Under the pieces are notes generated by a model that searched no databases, was not told the DNA's origin, and saw only the letters and a program-made list of their open reading frames with translations. Below, piece after piece: positions 53,058 to 61,540 of a stretch of 64,000 nucleotides of DNA. The stretch is from the NCBI RefSeq assembly GCF_003730195.1, contig NZ_QWGG01000010.1:62001-126000 (forward strand), in the 5' to 3' direction. The stretch's first letter is position 1, and every line of letters starts with the position of its first letter. The position numbers and the translations under genes were made by a program. The DNA is from Halosimplex salinum. Its GTDB lineage: Archaea > Halobacteriota > Halobacteria > Halobacteriales > Haloarculaceae.

Positions 53058-53765
53058 CTACGGCGCGAACCGGTCCAGAACCGGGATCTCCTCGATCTGT
53101 TCGTCGCTCAGCGCCGCCCAGTCGATCCCGTCGGGTCGCTCGTGAGACGTCTCCGTCCTGACGACACGCTCGGGGGTGACGATCACGTCCAGCGGCACGT
53201 CGTGGGCGTCGGCGCCGATCCCGTCTCGGACCTGCGACTCGTGGACGGTCGTGACGACCGTCGTCTCGGCGTCGACCAGGCCCAGTTCCGTCAGGACCGC
53301 GAACTCCAGGTCGCTGTACCCCTCGCCCTTGCCGACGCGGGCGCCGTCGGGCGAGACCGCGACGCTCCCGACGAGGACGAGGTCGACCCGGTCGACCGCT
53401 TCGGGGCCGACCTGTTCGGCGTGGTCGTCGACGCCGGAGACCGTCGCGGCGGCGTCGGGGTCGTCGAGGTCGGCGGGGTCCAGCCGGTAGAAACAGCGCT
53501 CGTCGCGCAGTCGCGGGACGGCCATGTAGACGGTCTTCCCGGCCGCGAGTGCGGCCCGGCGCGCGGGCAGTTGCGGCGCGTCGGGGTTGGCTTTCAGCGT
53601 CCGGGCGTCGGCCCACTCCGGGAGGTCGGCGAGTCGCTCGGCGGCGGCGTCCGCGCCGGCGAAGTTGGGGATGCGGCCGTGGGGCGGGAAGGGGAAGCGG
53701 GCCTCGCCGCTGTCCTCGAGGTGGTCCCAGACGGTCTGTCTGAGCGACTCTTTGTCGGCGGCCAT
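53058..53765 (-). CDS. 5-Formyltetrahydrofolate cyclo-ligase family protein
   Basis: 235 aa. Start region WDHLEDSGEARFPFPPHGRIPNF, then LKANPDAPQLPARRAALAAGKTVYM (phosphate- and folate-binding part) and the C-terminal VGSVAVSPDGARVGKGEGYSDLEFAVLTELG with the GKGxGYxDxE motif. The enzyme converts 5-formyl-THF to methenyl-THF using ATP. Whether this acts on folate or on a related pterin cannot be read here. It ends 4 nt from the cheC start region on the same strand: cheC lies upstream and they may be cotranscribed. Confidence 0.88.
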   Translation of the reverse strand: MAADKESLRQTVWDHLEDSGEARFPFPPHGRIPNFAGADAAAERLADLPEWADARTLKANPDAPQLPARRAALAAGKTVYMAVPRLRDERCFYRLDPADLDDPDAAATVSGVDDHAEQVGPEAVDRVDLVLVGSVAVSPDGARVGKGEGYSDLEFAVLTELGLVDAETTVVTTVHESQVRDGIGADAHDVPLDVIVTPERVVRTETSHERPDGIDWAALSDEQIEEIPVLDRFAP

Positions 53766-53769
53766 CCGA

Positions 53770-54414
53770 TCAGAGGACGTCCGAGGCGGCGGTGTCCGTG
53801 CCGACGTCGGTCTCGACGTCGATGTTCTGGATCAGCTGGACGAGGTCGGCCAGCTGCGGGAAGGTGTAGACGGTGACTTCGACGTCGGCGTCGCTGGCGA
53901 CGATGTGGGAGTCGACGACGAAGGCGATCTCTTCGTCCGGCCAGCCCCCCATCTCGTCGACGATGTCGCTGGCGGGGCCGAAGATGAACGAGGGGGTCGA
54001 CATGTCGATGGTGGTGTCGAGGACGTTCGCCCAGCCGTCGATGAAGCCGCTGGTCATGATGTTGCCGATCTCCTGCATCGCGGAGCGCTCGAGGTCGGTG
54101 AACAGGCCGTCGTCGTCGTCGCCGCTCCCCATGTCGCCGACCATACCCTGTGCGAGGCGCTTGCTCCCGGTGGGTTCGAGCATGAAGAGGACGTAGCCGT
54201 AGGGGGGTTCGGTGAGTTCGACGAAGATACCGACCTGTTCGCGGTCCCCGAGGTGAGTCCGCACGTCGGCCATGTCGAGGAAGTTGATCTTGGAGACCTC
54301 GATCTCCGTGTGCAGGCCCGAGAGCTCGTTCAGGTGGGCCGAGACGGTGGTCGCTCCCTCCTTGGCCATCTCGTTGAAAAGCTCCAGTTTCCGCACGTCG
54401 ACCTCGTAATCCAT
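53770..54414 (-). CDS. cheC: CheC-like chemotaxis phosphatase
   Basis: 214 aa. The second active-site motif is intact: E115-x2-N118 in QEIGNIMTSGF with a downstream Pro-141. The first copy is altered: E15-M-A-K18 has Lys where Asn is expected, so only one site looks catalytic. CheC removes phosphate from CheY-P and interacts with CheD. It is not flanked by other che genes in this window, and stands 4 nt upstream of the cyclo-ligase gene on the same strand. Confidence 0.85.
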   Translation of the reverse strand: MDYEVDVRKLELFNEMAKEGATTVSAHLNELSGLHTEIEVSKINFLDMADVRTHLGDREQVGIFVELTEPPYGYVLFMLEPTGSKRLAQGMVGDMGSGDDDDGLFTDLERSAMQEIGNIMTSGFIDGWANVLDTTIDMSTPSFIFGPASDIVDEMGGWPDEEIAFVVDSHIVASDADVEVTVYTFPQLADLVQLIQNIDVETDVGTDTAASDVL

Positions 54415-54675
54415 ACACGCTCGTTGGTCTCGACCACTGTAAACGCTCTGGGGCCGTGAACTGCGGCCGCTCCGTCGGCTACGAGACGTGCGGCGAGTGC
54501 CGCGTCAGACGGTCGTCGTACGGAGGGTCGCTCTACCGGCGGTAATTCCCGGGTACCGGCGTGCATGACGGATAAGCGACGTATACTCTTGGGTGTGTCG
54601 TGCGGGGTAGGAAACGGCGGGGTGGACGGTTCGGCGTGCCCCCGGCGACCGACCAACCCGTCGAGACCCCCACAC

Positions 54676-55047
54676 ATGCCGCTTGTCACGACCGATTCGA
54701 CCGTCATCGATTCGTCAGCGATCGGCGAATATCTCGGCACGGCTTCGGGCTCAGTGTCCGACCTGGAGCTCGTGCTCTGGGTGTTCGTCTGCTGGGCGCT
54801 CGTGCTCGACATCGTGCTGACGGCGTACGGCCTCTCGATCGGTCTCGTCGAGCGCAATCCGCTCATGCGGCAGGCGCTCGATGTCTTTGGCCTGATGGCC
54901 CTCGGCCTCGCCAAGGCCGCGGCCGTCGCAGTCGCGCTCGGATTCCGTACTCTGTGGCCCGAATACGCCATCGTCGCGCCGCTCGGCCTCGCGATCCCCT
55001 GGACGCTGGCCGTCGTGTTCAACGCCGCGCTCATCGCGTCGGTCTGA
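54676..55047 (+). CDS. DUF5658-like small membrane protein (first of pair)
   Basis: 123 aa. LVLWVFVCWALVLDIVLTAYGLSIGLVERNPLMRQAL is the typical DUF5658 start: a helix with D..T followed by the ERNPLMR motif. Two further helices follow (GLAKAAAVAVALGFRTLW, GLAIPWTLAVVFNAALIAS). A similar gene follows at 55188. Function unknown. The start is the ATG at 54676. Confidence 0.78.
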   Translation: MPLVTTDSTVIDSSAIGEYLGTASGSVSDLELVLWVFVCWALVLDIVLTAYGLSIGLVERNPLMRQALDVFGLMALGLAKAAAVAVALGFRTLWPEYAIVAPLGLAIPWTLAVVFNAALIASV

Positions 55048-55097
55048 CGACGCCCCGGTCGCGCCCCGCGACAGTCCGTCTCCGAGCGACCGCCGCG

Positions 55098-55117
55098 GTT
55101 CGAAACGAATCTTTTTT
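55098..55117 (+). terminator. Hairpin plus T6 after the first DUF5658-like gene
   Basis: GGTTCG-AAA-CGAATC (55097-55111, with one G-T pair) is followed at once by T6 at 55112-55117. It lies 50-70 nt after the stop at 55047 and before the second DUF5658-like gene. Confidence 0.55.
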
Positions 55118-55187
55118 GTCATGGTGTGACGAGAACCCACACGCACGAACCACCCCTCTGGGTGGGGGGTGACGTGCGGTGGGTCCG

Positions 55188-55553
55188 ATGCGCGGCACAC
55201 TACTGACGAGTACGGACAGGTCGTGGGTGTTCGACGGCCGGTTCGGCGGCGTCGCCGCCGGTCGAGCCGTCGAGGGAGCGCTGTGGCTGGTCGTCTTCGC
55301 GTCGCTGGTGCTGGACGTGTACACGACGTGGCTCGGCCTGGCCGTGGGACTCTCCGAGGGCAATCCGGTGATGCAGTGGGCTATCGACGGCCGGGGCCTG
55401 GCCGCGCTCGGCGCGGCGAAGGTCCTCGCCGTCGGTCTCGCGCTCGGTCTGCGGGCGGTCCGCCCCCGCTACGGGGCGACCATCGCCCTCGGACTGGCGC
55501 TCCCGTGGACCGTCACCGTCCTCGTCAACACAGTCGCGCTCGCGACCGTCTGA
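55188..55553 (+). CDS. DUF5658-like small membrane protein (second of pair)
   Basis: 121 aa from ATG 55188; a GTG at 55179 would add three. It shares with the preceding gene the helix LWLVVFASLVLDVYTTWLGLAVGLSEGNPVMQWA (SEGNPVMQ in place of ERNPLMR) and the final WTVTVLVNTVALATV. The pair therefore arose by duplication. A stem CCACCC/GGGTGG lies at 55150-55165. Function unknown. Confidence 0.75.
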   Translation: MRGTLLTSTDRSWVFDGRFGGVAAGRAVEGALWLVVFASLVLDVYTTWLGLAVGLSEGNPVMQWAIDGRGLAALGAAKVLAVGLALGLRAVRPRYGATIALGLALPWTVTVLVNTVALATV

Positions 55554-55635
55554 CCGAACCCCGGGCGTGTCCGACACGCCGGAGCGGCTCTGGGACCGCT
55601 CCGGCGTCGACAGACCCTCTCCACAGACGGGCACC

Positions 55636-56100
55636 TCACCCCTCGTTCGGTCGTTTCTCCGACAGTACCGTCCGCTCGAACGAACACACCAGCGTGTCCT
55701 CACCCGCCTCGACGCGATACGCGTCGACGCGCATCGTCACGACGCCTCGCTCGCCGTCGCTCGTCTCCCGCTTGTTCGTCACCGTCGACTCCGCGCGGAG
55801 CGTGTCCCCGTGGAACACCGGGGCCGGATGCTCCACCTCGTCGTAGGACAGGTTGGCGACGATGGTCCCGTCGGTCGTCTCCGGGATCGAGAGGCCGACC
55901 GCGAGGCTCATCGTGTAGAGGCCGTTGACGAGGCGCTCGCCGAACTGCGTGTCCGCGGCGAAGTCGGCGTCCAGGTGGAGCGGCTGCTGGTTCATCGTCA
56001 GGTCACAGAACCGCTGGTTGTCCGACTCCGAGATCGTGCGGCGCCTGTCGTGAGCGATGGTCTCGCCCTCGGTGAACTCCTCGTAGTAGCGCCCGGGCAT
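55636..56100 (-). CDS. MaoC-like dehydratase
   Basis: 154 aa, single hot-dog domain. SESDNQRFCDLTMNQQPLHLDADFA is the hydratase-2 region; the usual D/H pair reads N..H here (TMNQQPLH instead of TxDxNPxH). VNGLYTMSLAVGLSIPET follows. This kind of MaoC protein is often found beside CitE-like CoA lyases. It may dehydrate a 3-hydroxyacyl-CoA such as (methyl)malyl-CoA. The CoA lyase is about 0.6 kb away on the other strand. Confidence 0.82.
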   Translation of the reverse strand: MPGRYYEEFTEGETIAHDRRRTISESDNQRFCDLTMNQQPLHLDADFAADTQFGERLVNGLYTMSLAVGLSIPETTDGTIVANLSYDEVEHPAPVFHGDTLRAESTVTNKRETSDGERGVVTMRVDAYRVEAGEDTLVCSFERTVLSEKRPNEG

Positions 56101-56140
56101 GGATCGACCGTCGGTTCGGCGGTGGTTAACCGTTTGGAGG

Positions 56141-56242
56141 GTGCGGGACCTGTGGACCGACGAGGAGCGGACGACCAGCGGCGAGATCGCCGCGACTGTC
56201 GGCGGGCACGAGGTTGCGTTTCTTCGGATCTCACCGGTCTGA
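56141..56242 (+). pseudogene. Possible C-terminal remnant of a GH27-like alpha-galactosidase
   Basis: A short frame ends VRDLWTDEERTTSGEIAAT and then VGGHEVAFLRISPV before TGA at 56240-56242. This closely resembles the closing beta-sandwich of GH27/GH36 alpha-galactosidases (RDLWxxxxxGxxxGxxxATVPxHGVxxLRxxP). Nothing of the catalytic barrel is present, and upstream sequence is taken by the MaoC gene on the other strand. It could be the last trace of a lost gene. Fragment length is small (33 residues), so the match could be coincidental. Confidence 0.4.
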
Positions 56243-56256
56243 CGGGTCCGTTCGGT

Positions 56257-56583
56257 TCACTGGTCACCTTCCCGCTCCGGGCGGTTCGGATCCGGGGCCT
56301 GACCTTTCCGTAGCTGCCGCACCAGGTTCAGATGCATGAGGTGGAGGTGCATCCCGATACCGAACAGCAACAGCCCCATCCCGACGAATATCAGCGGCAT
56401 GAGAAGCGCGTCGACCGCGTCAGGGAACGAGTCGAGGTTCCTCGGCAAGCGGACGATCACTGCGAGAACGAACGCGCCGACGATCACGCCGAGACCGGTC
56501 CTGACGAACCGGGAGTACCGGCCGAGCCGTCGAAGCCGGTCTTCGATCTGTGCGGTCCCCGTTGGGTCGTCGTCTGAAGCCAT
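56257..56583 (-). CDS. Two-helix membrane protein, 108 aa
   Basis: After a hydrophilic N-terminus, two helices are evident: FVRTGLGVIVGAFVLAVIVRL and DALLMPLIFVGMGLLLFGIGMHLHLMHL, with a charged tail (RKGQAPDPNRPERE). Start ATG 56583. It lies between MaoC (same strand) and the CoA lyase (other strand). No family was recognised. Confidence 0.7.
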   Translation of the reverse strand: MASDDDPTGTAQIEDRLRRLGRYSRFVRTGLGVIVGAFVLAVIVRLPRNLDSFPDAVDALLMPLIFVGMGLLLFGIGMHLHLMHLNLVRQLRKGQAPDPNRPEREGDQ

Positions 56584-56723
56584 CTGTCTCGGACCTACTG
56601 TGTCAGACCTAGGGCCCGGTGACGAGAAAGAATTTGGTGGATACTCCGCTATCCCTCCCCGACTGCACTCCTCGAACGCGCGGTGCCCGTAGCTACAAAA
56701 CGTTGGCCGACCCACCTGCAGAC

Positions 56724-57635
56724 ATGGCACGCCGGAGCGTCCTGTTCTCGCCGGGCGACCAGCCGGGTCTCATGCGGAACGCGCCGACTACCGGGGCCGA
56801 CGTCGTCGTCTTCGACCTCGAAGACGCCGTCGTCCCCGCGAAGAAGGACGAGGCGCGAGACGCGGTCCGGGCAGTACTCGCCGAGACAGACGCGGACTGC
56901 GAGGTGTGCGTGCGCGTCCAGCCGCCCGGTCGCGGCGCGAGCGACGACCTCGAAGTGATCCTCGACGACCCCGACGCACGGGCGGCCCTCGACGCGCTCG
57001 TCCTGCCGAAAGCCGAGTCTGGAGACGACGTGACGGACCTCGCGAACCTCGCCGCGGAACGCGACGCGGACCTGCCGGTACTCGCGCTGGTCGAGACGGC
57101 CGCGGGCGTCCTGCACGCCGAGGCGATCGCGGCCGCCGAGCCCACCGACGCCCTGATCTTCGGCGCCGAAGACCTGGCGGCCGACCTGGGCGCGACCCGC
57201 ACCGACGAGGGGACCGAAGTCCTCTACGCGCGCGAGCACGTGGTCCTCGCCGCGAGCGCCGCCGACGTGGACGCGGTCGACACGCTCCACACCGACTTCG
57301 AGGACGAGGCGGGGCTGCGCGCGGACACGGCGTTCGCGCTCGAACTGGGCTACGACGGGAAACTGGCGATCCACCCGGCGCAGGTCGCGCCGATAAACGA
57401 GACGTTCACGCCCGACGCCGACCGGGTCGAGTGGGCCGAGCGGGTGCTCGCGGCGAGCGAGGAGGCCGACGCCGCGGGGCGGGGGGTCTTCGCCGTCGAC
57501 GGCGAGATGGTCGACGCGCCGCTCGTCGCGCAGGCCGAGCGGGTCGTGGAACGGGCACGTGCGGCCAACGAGGCCGACGCGACCGACGAGGCCGACGCGG
57601 CCGACGAGGCCGACGAGGCCGACGAGCGCGAGTAG
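56724..57635 (+). CDS. CitE-like CoA lyase (HpcH/HpaI family)
   Basis: 303 aa. [36 protein letters not shown] is the CitE start with the ADxxxxDLEDAV motif; [14 protein letters not shown] and [16 protein letters not shown] hold the Mg2+/substrate acids, and [14 protein letters not shown] closes the barrel. Relatives cleave citryl-, malyl- or beta-methylmalyl-CoA. The last ~30 residues are an acidic D-E-A tail. The next gene is glutamate dehydrogenase, and a MaoC gene is nearby; in haloarchaea these functions meet in the methylaspartate cycle of acetyl-CoA assimilation. The substrate is inferred from this context. Confidence 0.85.
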   Translation: MARRSVLFSPGDQPGLMRNAPTTGADVVVFDLEDAVVPAKKDEARDAVRAVLAETDADCEVCVRVQPPGRGASDDLEVILDDPDARAALDALVLPKAESGDDVTDLANLAAERDADLPVLALVETAAGVLHAEAIAAAEPTDALIFGAEDLAADLGATRTDEGTEVLYAREHVVLAASAADVDAVDTLHTDFEDEAGLRADTAFALELGYDGKLAIHPAQVAPINETFTPDADRVEWAERVLAASEEADAAGRGVFAVDGEMVDAPLVAQAERVVERARAANEADATDEADAADEADEADERE

Positions 57636-57727
57636 GAACCACGAGTGCGCACAGGCGCCGCCGACCGTTCGTCCACTTGCCCGGCGGTCGCCCGAACTTT
57701 TTCGGCGCGCTGAGCCCTACCGTGGGC

Positions 57728-58981
57728 ATGTCCGAAGCGGCCAATCCCTTCGAGAGTCTCCAGGAGCAAGTCGACGACGCCGCGGCACACCTCGACGTCG
57801 ACGCCGGGACGCTCGCCCGTCTCAAGAACCCCGAACGGGTCCTCGAGACGAATCTCTCGGTCGAGCTGGACGACGGGTCCGTCGAGCTCTTTCGCGCCTA
57901 TCGATCGCAGTTCAACGGCGCTCGCGGCCCGTACAAGGGCGGCGTTCGCTATCACCCGCAGGTGTCCCGCGACGAGGTGAAGGCGCTGTCGGGCTGGATG
58001 GCGTACAAGTGCGCCGTCGTCGACATCCCCTACGGCGGCGGGAAAGGGGGTATCGTCGTCGACCCGGACGACTACTCCGAGGCCGAACTCGAACGACTCA
58101 CGCGCGCCTTCGCGACGGAACTTCGCCCCATCATCGGCGAGGACAGGGACATCCCCGCACCTGACGTCAACACCGGTCGCCGGGAGATGAACTGGATCAA
58201 GGACACCTACGAGACGCTGGAGAACACGACCGAACCGGGCGTCGTCACCGGCAAGGCGCCGGACAGCGGCGGGAGCGCTGGCCGCGTCGAGGCGACGGGT
58301 CGCTCGGTGATGCTCACCGCTCGCGAGGCGTTCGAGTACCTGGGGGAGGACGTCGAGGGTGCGACCGTCGCCGTCCAGGGCTACGGCAACGCGGGGTCGA
58401 TCGCCGCGAGGCTCCTCGAAGACGTCGGGGCGAGCGTCGTCGCCGTCTCCGACTCCGGGGGCGCCGCCTACGACCCCGACGGACTGGACACTCGGGCCGC
58501 CAAGGCCCGGAAGAACGAGACCGGCGAAGTGACCGACTACGACGCGCCGGAGACGCTGACCAACGAGGAGTTGCTTACGCTCGACGTCGACCTGCTCGTC
58601 CCCGCGGCACTCGAAAACGCCATCGACGGCGAGCTGGCTCACGAGGTAGAGGCCGACGTGATCGTCGAGGCAGCGAACGGGCCGCTGACACCGGACGCCG
58701 ACGATGTACTGGCGGACCGCGACGTGCACGTCTACCCGGACATCCTCGCCAACGCCGGCGGAGTCACGGTGTCGTACTTCGAGTGGGTGCAGAACCGCCA
58801 GCGCTTCTACTGGTCCGAGGAACGGGTCAACGAGGAACTGGAGACGGTGATCGTCGACGCGTTCGACCGGCTCACGTCGACGTTGGAGGAGCGGGACCTC
58901 CCGAACTTCAGGACCGCCGCGTACGTCGTCGCCATCGAACGCGTCCTCGCCGCGAGCGAGCAGAGCGGGGTCTGGCCCTGA
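57728..58981 (+). CDS. gdhA: Glutamate dehydrogenase (Glu/Leu/Phe/Val family)
   Basis: 417 aa. Catalytic site: PYGGGKGG at 101-108 with Lys-106; the substrate-loop text [14 protein letters not shown] is present, and the NAD(P) loop [15 protein letters not shown] starts the Rossmann domain. Length is right for archaeal hexameric GDH. It interconverts 2-oxoglutarate plus ammonia with glutamate, and is the amino-acid source for the methylaspartate cycle. It follows the CoA lyase by 92 nt in the same direction. Confidence 0.93.
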   Translation: MSEAANPFESLQEQVDDAAAHLDVDAGTLARLKNPERVLETNLSVELDDGSVELFRAYRSQFNGARGPYKGGVRYHPQVSRDEVKALSGWMAYKCAVVDIPYGGGKGGIVVDPDDYSEAELERLTRAFATELRPIIGEDRDIPAPDVNTGRREMNWIKDTYETLENTTEPGVVTGKAPDSGGSAGRVEATGRSVMLTAREAFEYLGEDVEGATVAVQGYGNAGSIAARLLEDVGASVVAVSDSGGAAYDPDGLDTRAAKARKNETGEVTDYDAPETLTNEELLTLDVDLLVPAALENAIDGELAHEVEADVIVEAANGPLTPDADDVLADRDVHVYPDILANAGGVTVSYFEWVQNRQRFYWSEERVNEELETVIVDAFDRLTSTLEERDLPNFRTAAYVVAIERVLAASEQSGVWP

Positions 58982-59000
58982 TCGGGTCGAAACGCCGGTA

Positions 59001-59513
59001 TCAGTCGACGTAGGGCTCCTCGATCGCCTCGTCGCCGTCGAAGACCGTGCCGATCCGTCGGGTGACGACGTCGAAGACGGTGATGACCGGACCGAGCAGG
59101 ACCTCGACGCCCTTGACCACGGGCGCGACGGTCACCGACCACTGCTCCGCGTTCCCCAGTCCGACGGATTTGGGGACGATCTCGCCGAACAGGAGGACGA
59201 GGACGCTCGTGACGGCCGTCGCGACGACGACCGCCGGTCCGGGGTCGAGATAGCTCGTCACGAGCACCGTGACGATGCTCGATATCGCGACGTTGACGAC
59301 GTTGTTGCCCACGAGGAGCGTAACGAGCAGTCGGTGCGGGTCGTCGACGAGTTCCTGCAGTACGCGTGCTCGGTCGTCAGACGCCGCCCGTTCGTCGATC
59401 CACGCCCGCGGGAGCGAGAATATCGCGGTTTCCGAACTCGAGAAGAACGCGCTACAGGCGAGCAGAAGGACCGTCGCCACGATACCTGCGACAGCGACTG
59501 TTGTACCGGCCAT
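59001..59513 (-). CDS. DUF21/CNNM-domain membrane protein without CBS domains
   Basis: 170 aa. The DUF21 core is clear: VLLLACSAFFSSSETAIFSLPR (helix 1 with the SAxFSxSETA motif), LLVTLLVGNNVVNVAISSI, and VLLFGEIVPKSVGLGNAEQ. Full-length CNNM/CorC proteins have two CBS domains and often a C-terminal CorC domain after this, here absent: the protein ends right after the helix. It may be a short paralogue or a truncated gene. Mg2+/Co2+ transport roles are known for relatives only. Confidence 0.82.
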   Translation of the reverse strand: MAGTTVAVAGIVATVLLLACSAFFSSSETAIFSLPRAWIDERAASDDRARVLQELVDDPHRLLVTLLVGNNVVNVAISSIVTVLVTSYLDPGPAVVVATAVTSVLVLLFGEIVPKSVGLGNAEQWSVTVAPVVKGVEVLLGPVITVFDVVTRRIGTVFDGDEAIEEPYVD

Positions 59514-59626
59514 GCCACCGCGTTCTCCCCGCCCCGGGAAGTATCCGGGGACTCCGGCGACAGGACCCCGCTCGCGGGTCCGCCCCGTCCCCACTCGTTA
59601 TGCGTCGCCGGTCCCAACGACCAGCC

Positions 59627-60100
59627 ATGCCGGTGTACGAGCGCGAGACTGTCGTCGACGCGCCGTTCGAGGCGGTCTGGGACTTCCACTCTCGACCCTC
59701 GGGGCTGGAGGCGTTGACCCCCGACTGGATGCATCTCCGCGTCGAGTCGGCAGTCGGCCCCGACGGCGACCCCGACCCCGACGTCCTGGACACCGGGTCG
59801 AAGATCGAGTCGACCATCGCCCCGTTCGGCGTCGCACCGCGCCAACGCTGGGTCTCCTACATCGCCGCCCGCGAGGAGAGCGACGGCGAGGGCGTCTTCC
59901 GCGACGAGATGATGCGCGGCCCGTTCCCGAAGTGGGTCCACACCCACACCTTCGAGGCCGTCGACGGCGGAACCCGCATCCACGACCACGTCGAGTACGA
60001 ACTCCCCGTCGTCCGCGGCCTGCTCGGCCCGCTCGGGTGGGTCGGCTTCGAACCCATGTTCCGCCACCGCCACCGGAAGACGAAGGAACTGCTGGAGTAG
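59627..60100 (+). CDS. SRPBCC-fold (START-like) protein
   Basis: 157 aa. MPVYERETVVDAPFEAVWDFHSRPSGLEALTPDWM is the typical entry (strand, turn, helix) and VHTHTFEAVDGGTRIHDHVEYELP is the closing strand pair. The helix-grip cavity suggests binding of a hydrophobic ligand or a cyclase/dehydratase role. Ligand unknown. Divergent from the DUF21 gene. Confidence 0.83.
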   Translation: MPVYERETVVDAPFEAVWDFHSRPSGLEALTPDWMHLRVESAVGPDGDPDPDVLDTGSKIESTIAPFGVAPRQRWVSYIAAREESDGEGVFRDEMMRGPFPKWVHTHTFEAVDGGTRIHDHVEYELPVVRGLLGPLGWVGFEPMFRHRHRKTKELLE

Positions 60101-60190
60101 CGACCGTGGTTTTCATCGTCGCCCTTCCTCGCTCGTACCGGGATGGCTCCTCGAAAAACGCGGGTGAAAACGGCCGGCCGCTCACTTCGC

Positions 60191-60205
60191 TCGGCGCCGG
60201 ATGCT
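60191..60205. repeat. 15-bp repeat shared with 51826-51840
   Basis: TCGGCGCCGGATGCT, identical to the copy at 51826-51840, located 44 nt before the histidine phosphatase start. Here it is followed by AAGTACAGAGGGTCTATT, which resembles the sequence after the first copy. Confidence 0.5.
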
Positions 60206-60248
60206 AAGTACAGAGGGTCTATTGTTTGAGTGTTTCTTACGTGGATAC

Positions 60249-60821
60249 ATGTCTGAGTCTCAAACGACACTCTACTTTGTTCGTCACGCCCATTCCCCCT
60301 ACGTACCAAACAGAGAGGCCGAACGCGGTCTCTCGGAACGGGGACGACGGGACGCATCCCGCGTTACCGAAATTCTCACTCGATACGATATCGACGGTGT
60401 CGTATCAAGTCCCTACGCACGGGCAGTCGAAACCGTCCGGGAAACTGCCGAGATCGCAGGTGCGGAGGTCCGTACCGAGTGTGGGTTTCGAGAACGGACA
60501 CTCGCGGAGTCCCACGTCGAGGACTTCGAGGAGGCGATCACGAAAGTATGGGACGACCCGTCTTTCTCGTGGCCGGGCGGGGAGTCGAACGAGGCCGCTC
60601 AGGAACGAGGTATCGAGGCAGTCGGTAGAACTCTCGACCAGTGGAGCGGGAAGACCGTCGTAATCGGGACTCACGGAAACATTCTGACATTGATTCTGAA
60701 CCATTACGACGAGGCATACGATTTCGAGTTCTGGCAGGAGTTGACCATGCCCGATATTTACGAAGTGACGTTCGAGAACGGTCCGTCGCCAGTTATCGAG
60801 CGGATCTATTCGGATAGTTGA
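60249..60821 (+). CDS. Histidine phosphatase family protein
   Basis: 190 aa. LYFVRHAHS has the RHG-like catalytic His in its usual FVRHAxS setting. VVSSPYARAVETVRETAE supplies the second Arg, the acidic residue is in ESHVEDFEEA, and VVIGTHGNILTLIL holds the second His. Such enzymes hydrolyse phosphomonoesters (PGM- or SixA-like). Codon use and AT content differ from nearby genes, so transfer is likely. Start ATG 60249 chosen over a longer frame to 60201. Confidence 0.88.
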   Translation: MSESQTTLYFVRHAHSPYVPNREAERGLSERGRRDASRVTEILTRYDIDGVVSSPYARAVETVRETAEIAGAEVRTECGFRERTLAESHVEDFEEAITKVWDDPSFSWPGGESNEAAQERGIEAVGRTLDQWSGKTVVIGTHGNILTLILNHYDEAYDFEFWQELTMPDIYEVTFENGPSPVIERIYSDS

Positions 60822-60914
60822 GTTCGCATCCGTCTCGAACGACGTCCACCGGATTGCCGGAAACCGACCCGGGGTACGCAAACGTCTTTCCGACTTCCCG
60901 CACATTGTTCTCGT

Positions 60915-61472
60915 ATGACAGACGTAGCTGTCGTCGGCGGCGGCCCCGCCGGCCTGAGCGCGGCACTGTTCACGGCCAAGAACGACCTCGACACGGTCGT
61001 CTTCGACACGGACAAGACGTGGATGCACAAGGCCCACCTCGCGAACTACCTCGGCATCGAGAACATCGGCGGCACCGAGTTCATGGAGCGGAGCCGCGCC
61101 CAGGTCGACGAGTTCGGGGTCGAGCGCCGACAGGACGAGCAGGTCCAGACCGTCGAGCGCGACGGCGACCAGTTCCGCGTCGTGACCGACGACGACGACC
61201 TCGCCGCGGACTACCTGATCCTCGCCACCGGCGCGAACCGCGACCTCGCCGAGGAACTGGGCTGTTCGTTCACCGACGAGGGGACGGTGGACGTCGGCGT
61301 CGACATGGAGACCAGCGTCGGCGACGCCTACGCCACCGGCGCCATGGTCCGCGCCGAGGAGTGGCAGGCGATCATCTCCGCCGGTGACGGCGGCGCCGCC
61401 GCGCTCGACATCCTCTCGAAGGAGAAAGGCGAGCACTTCCACGACTTCGACGTCCCCGACGACTTCGAGTGA
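60915..61472 (+). CDS. Short thioredoxin reductase-like flavoprotein without redox Cys
   Basis: 185 aa. VAVVGGGPAGLSAALFTAKND is the FAD-binding fold with a GGGPAGLS loop; YLILATGANRDLAEE and the final SVGDAYATGAMVRAEEWQ (the GD-x-A-TG FAD-ribose motif) complete one domain. A normal TrxB has ~300 residues with an NADPH domain and a CxxC pair; both are missing here. It may be a shortened paralogue that binds FAD or a ligand, or a component working with another reductase. Confidence 0.8.
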   Translation: MTDVAVVGGGPAGLSAALFTAKNDLDTVVFDTDKTWMHKAHLANYLGIENIGGTEFMERSRAQVDEFGVERRQDEQVQTVERDGDQFRVVTDDDDLAADYLILATGANRDLAEELGCSFTDEGTVDVGVDMETSVGDAYATGAMVRAEEWQAIISAGDGGAAALDILSKEKGEHFHDFDVPDDFE

Positions 61473-61540
61473 GAATATACGATAGCGGGCCTCTCTGTCG
61501 TCCCTTCGGTGTCGAGGTGACCGCAGTCGGCGGTGAGCGT

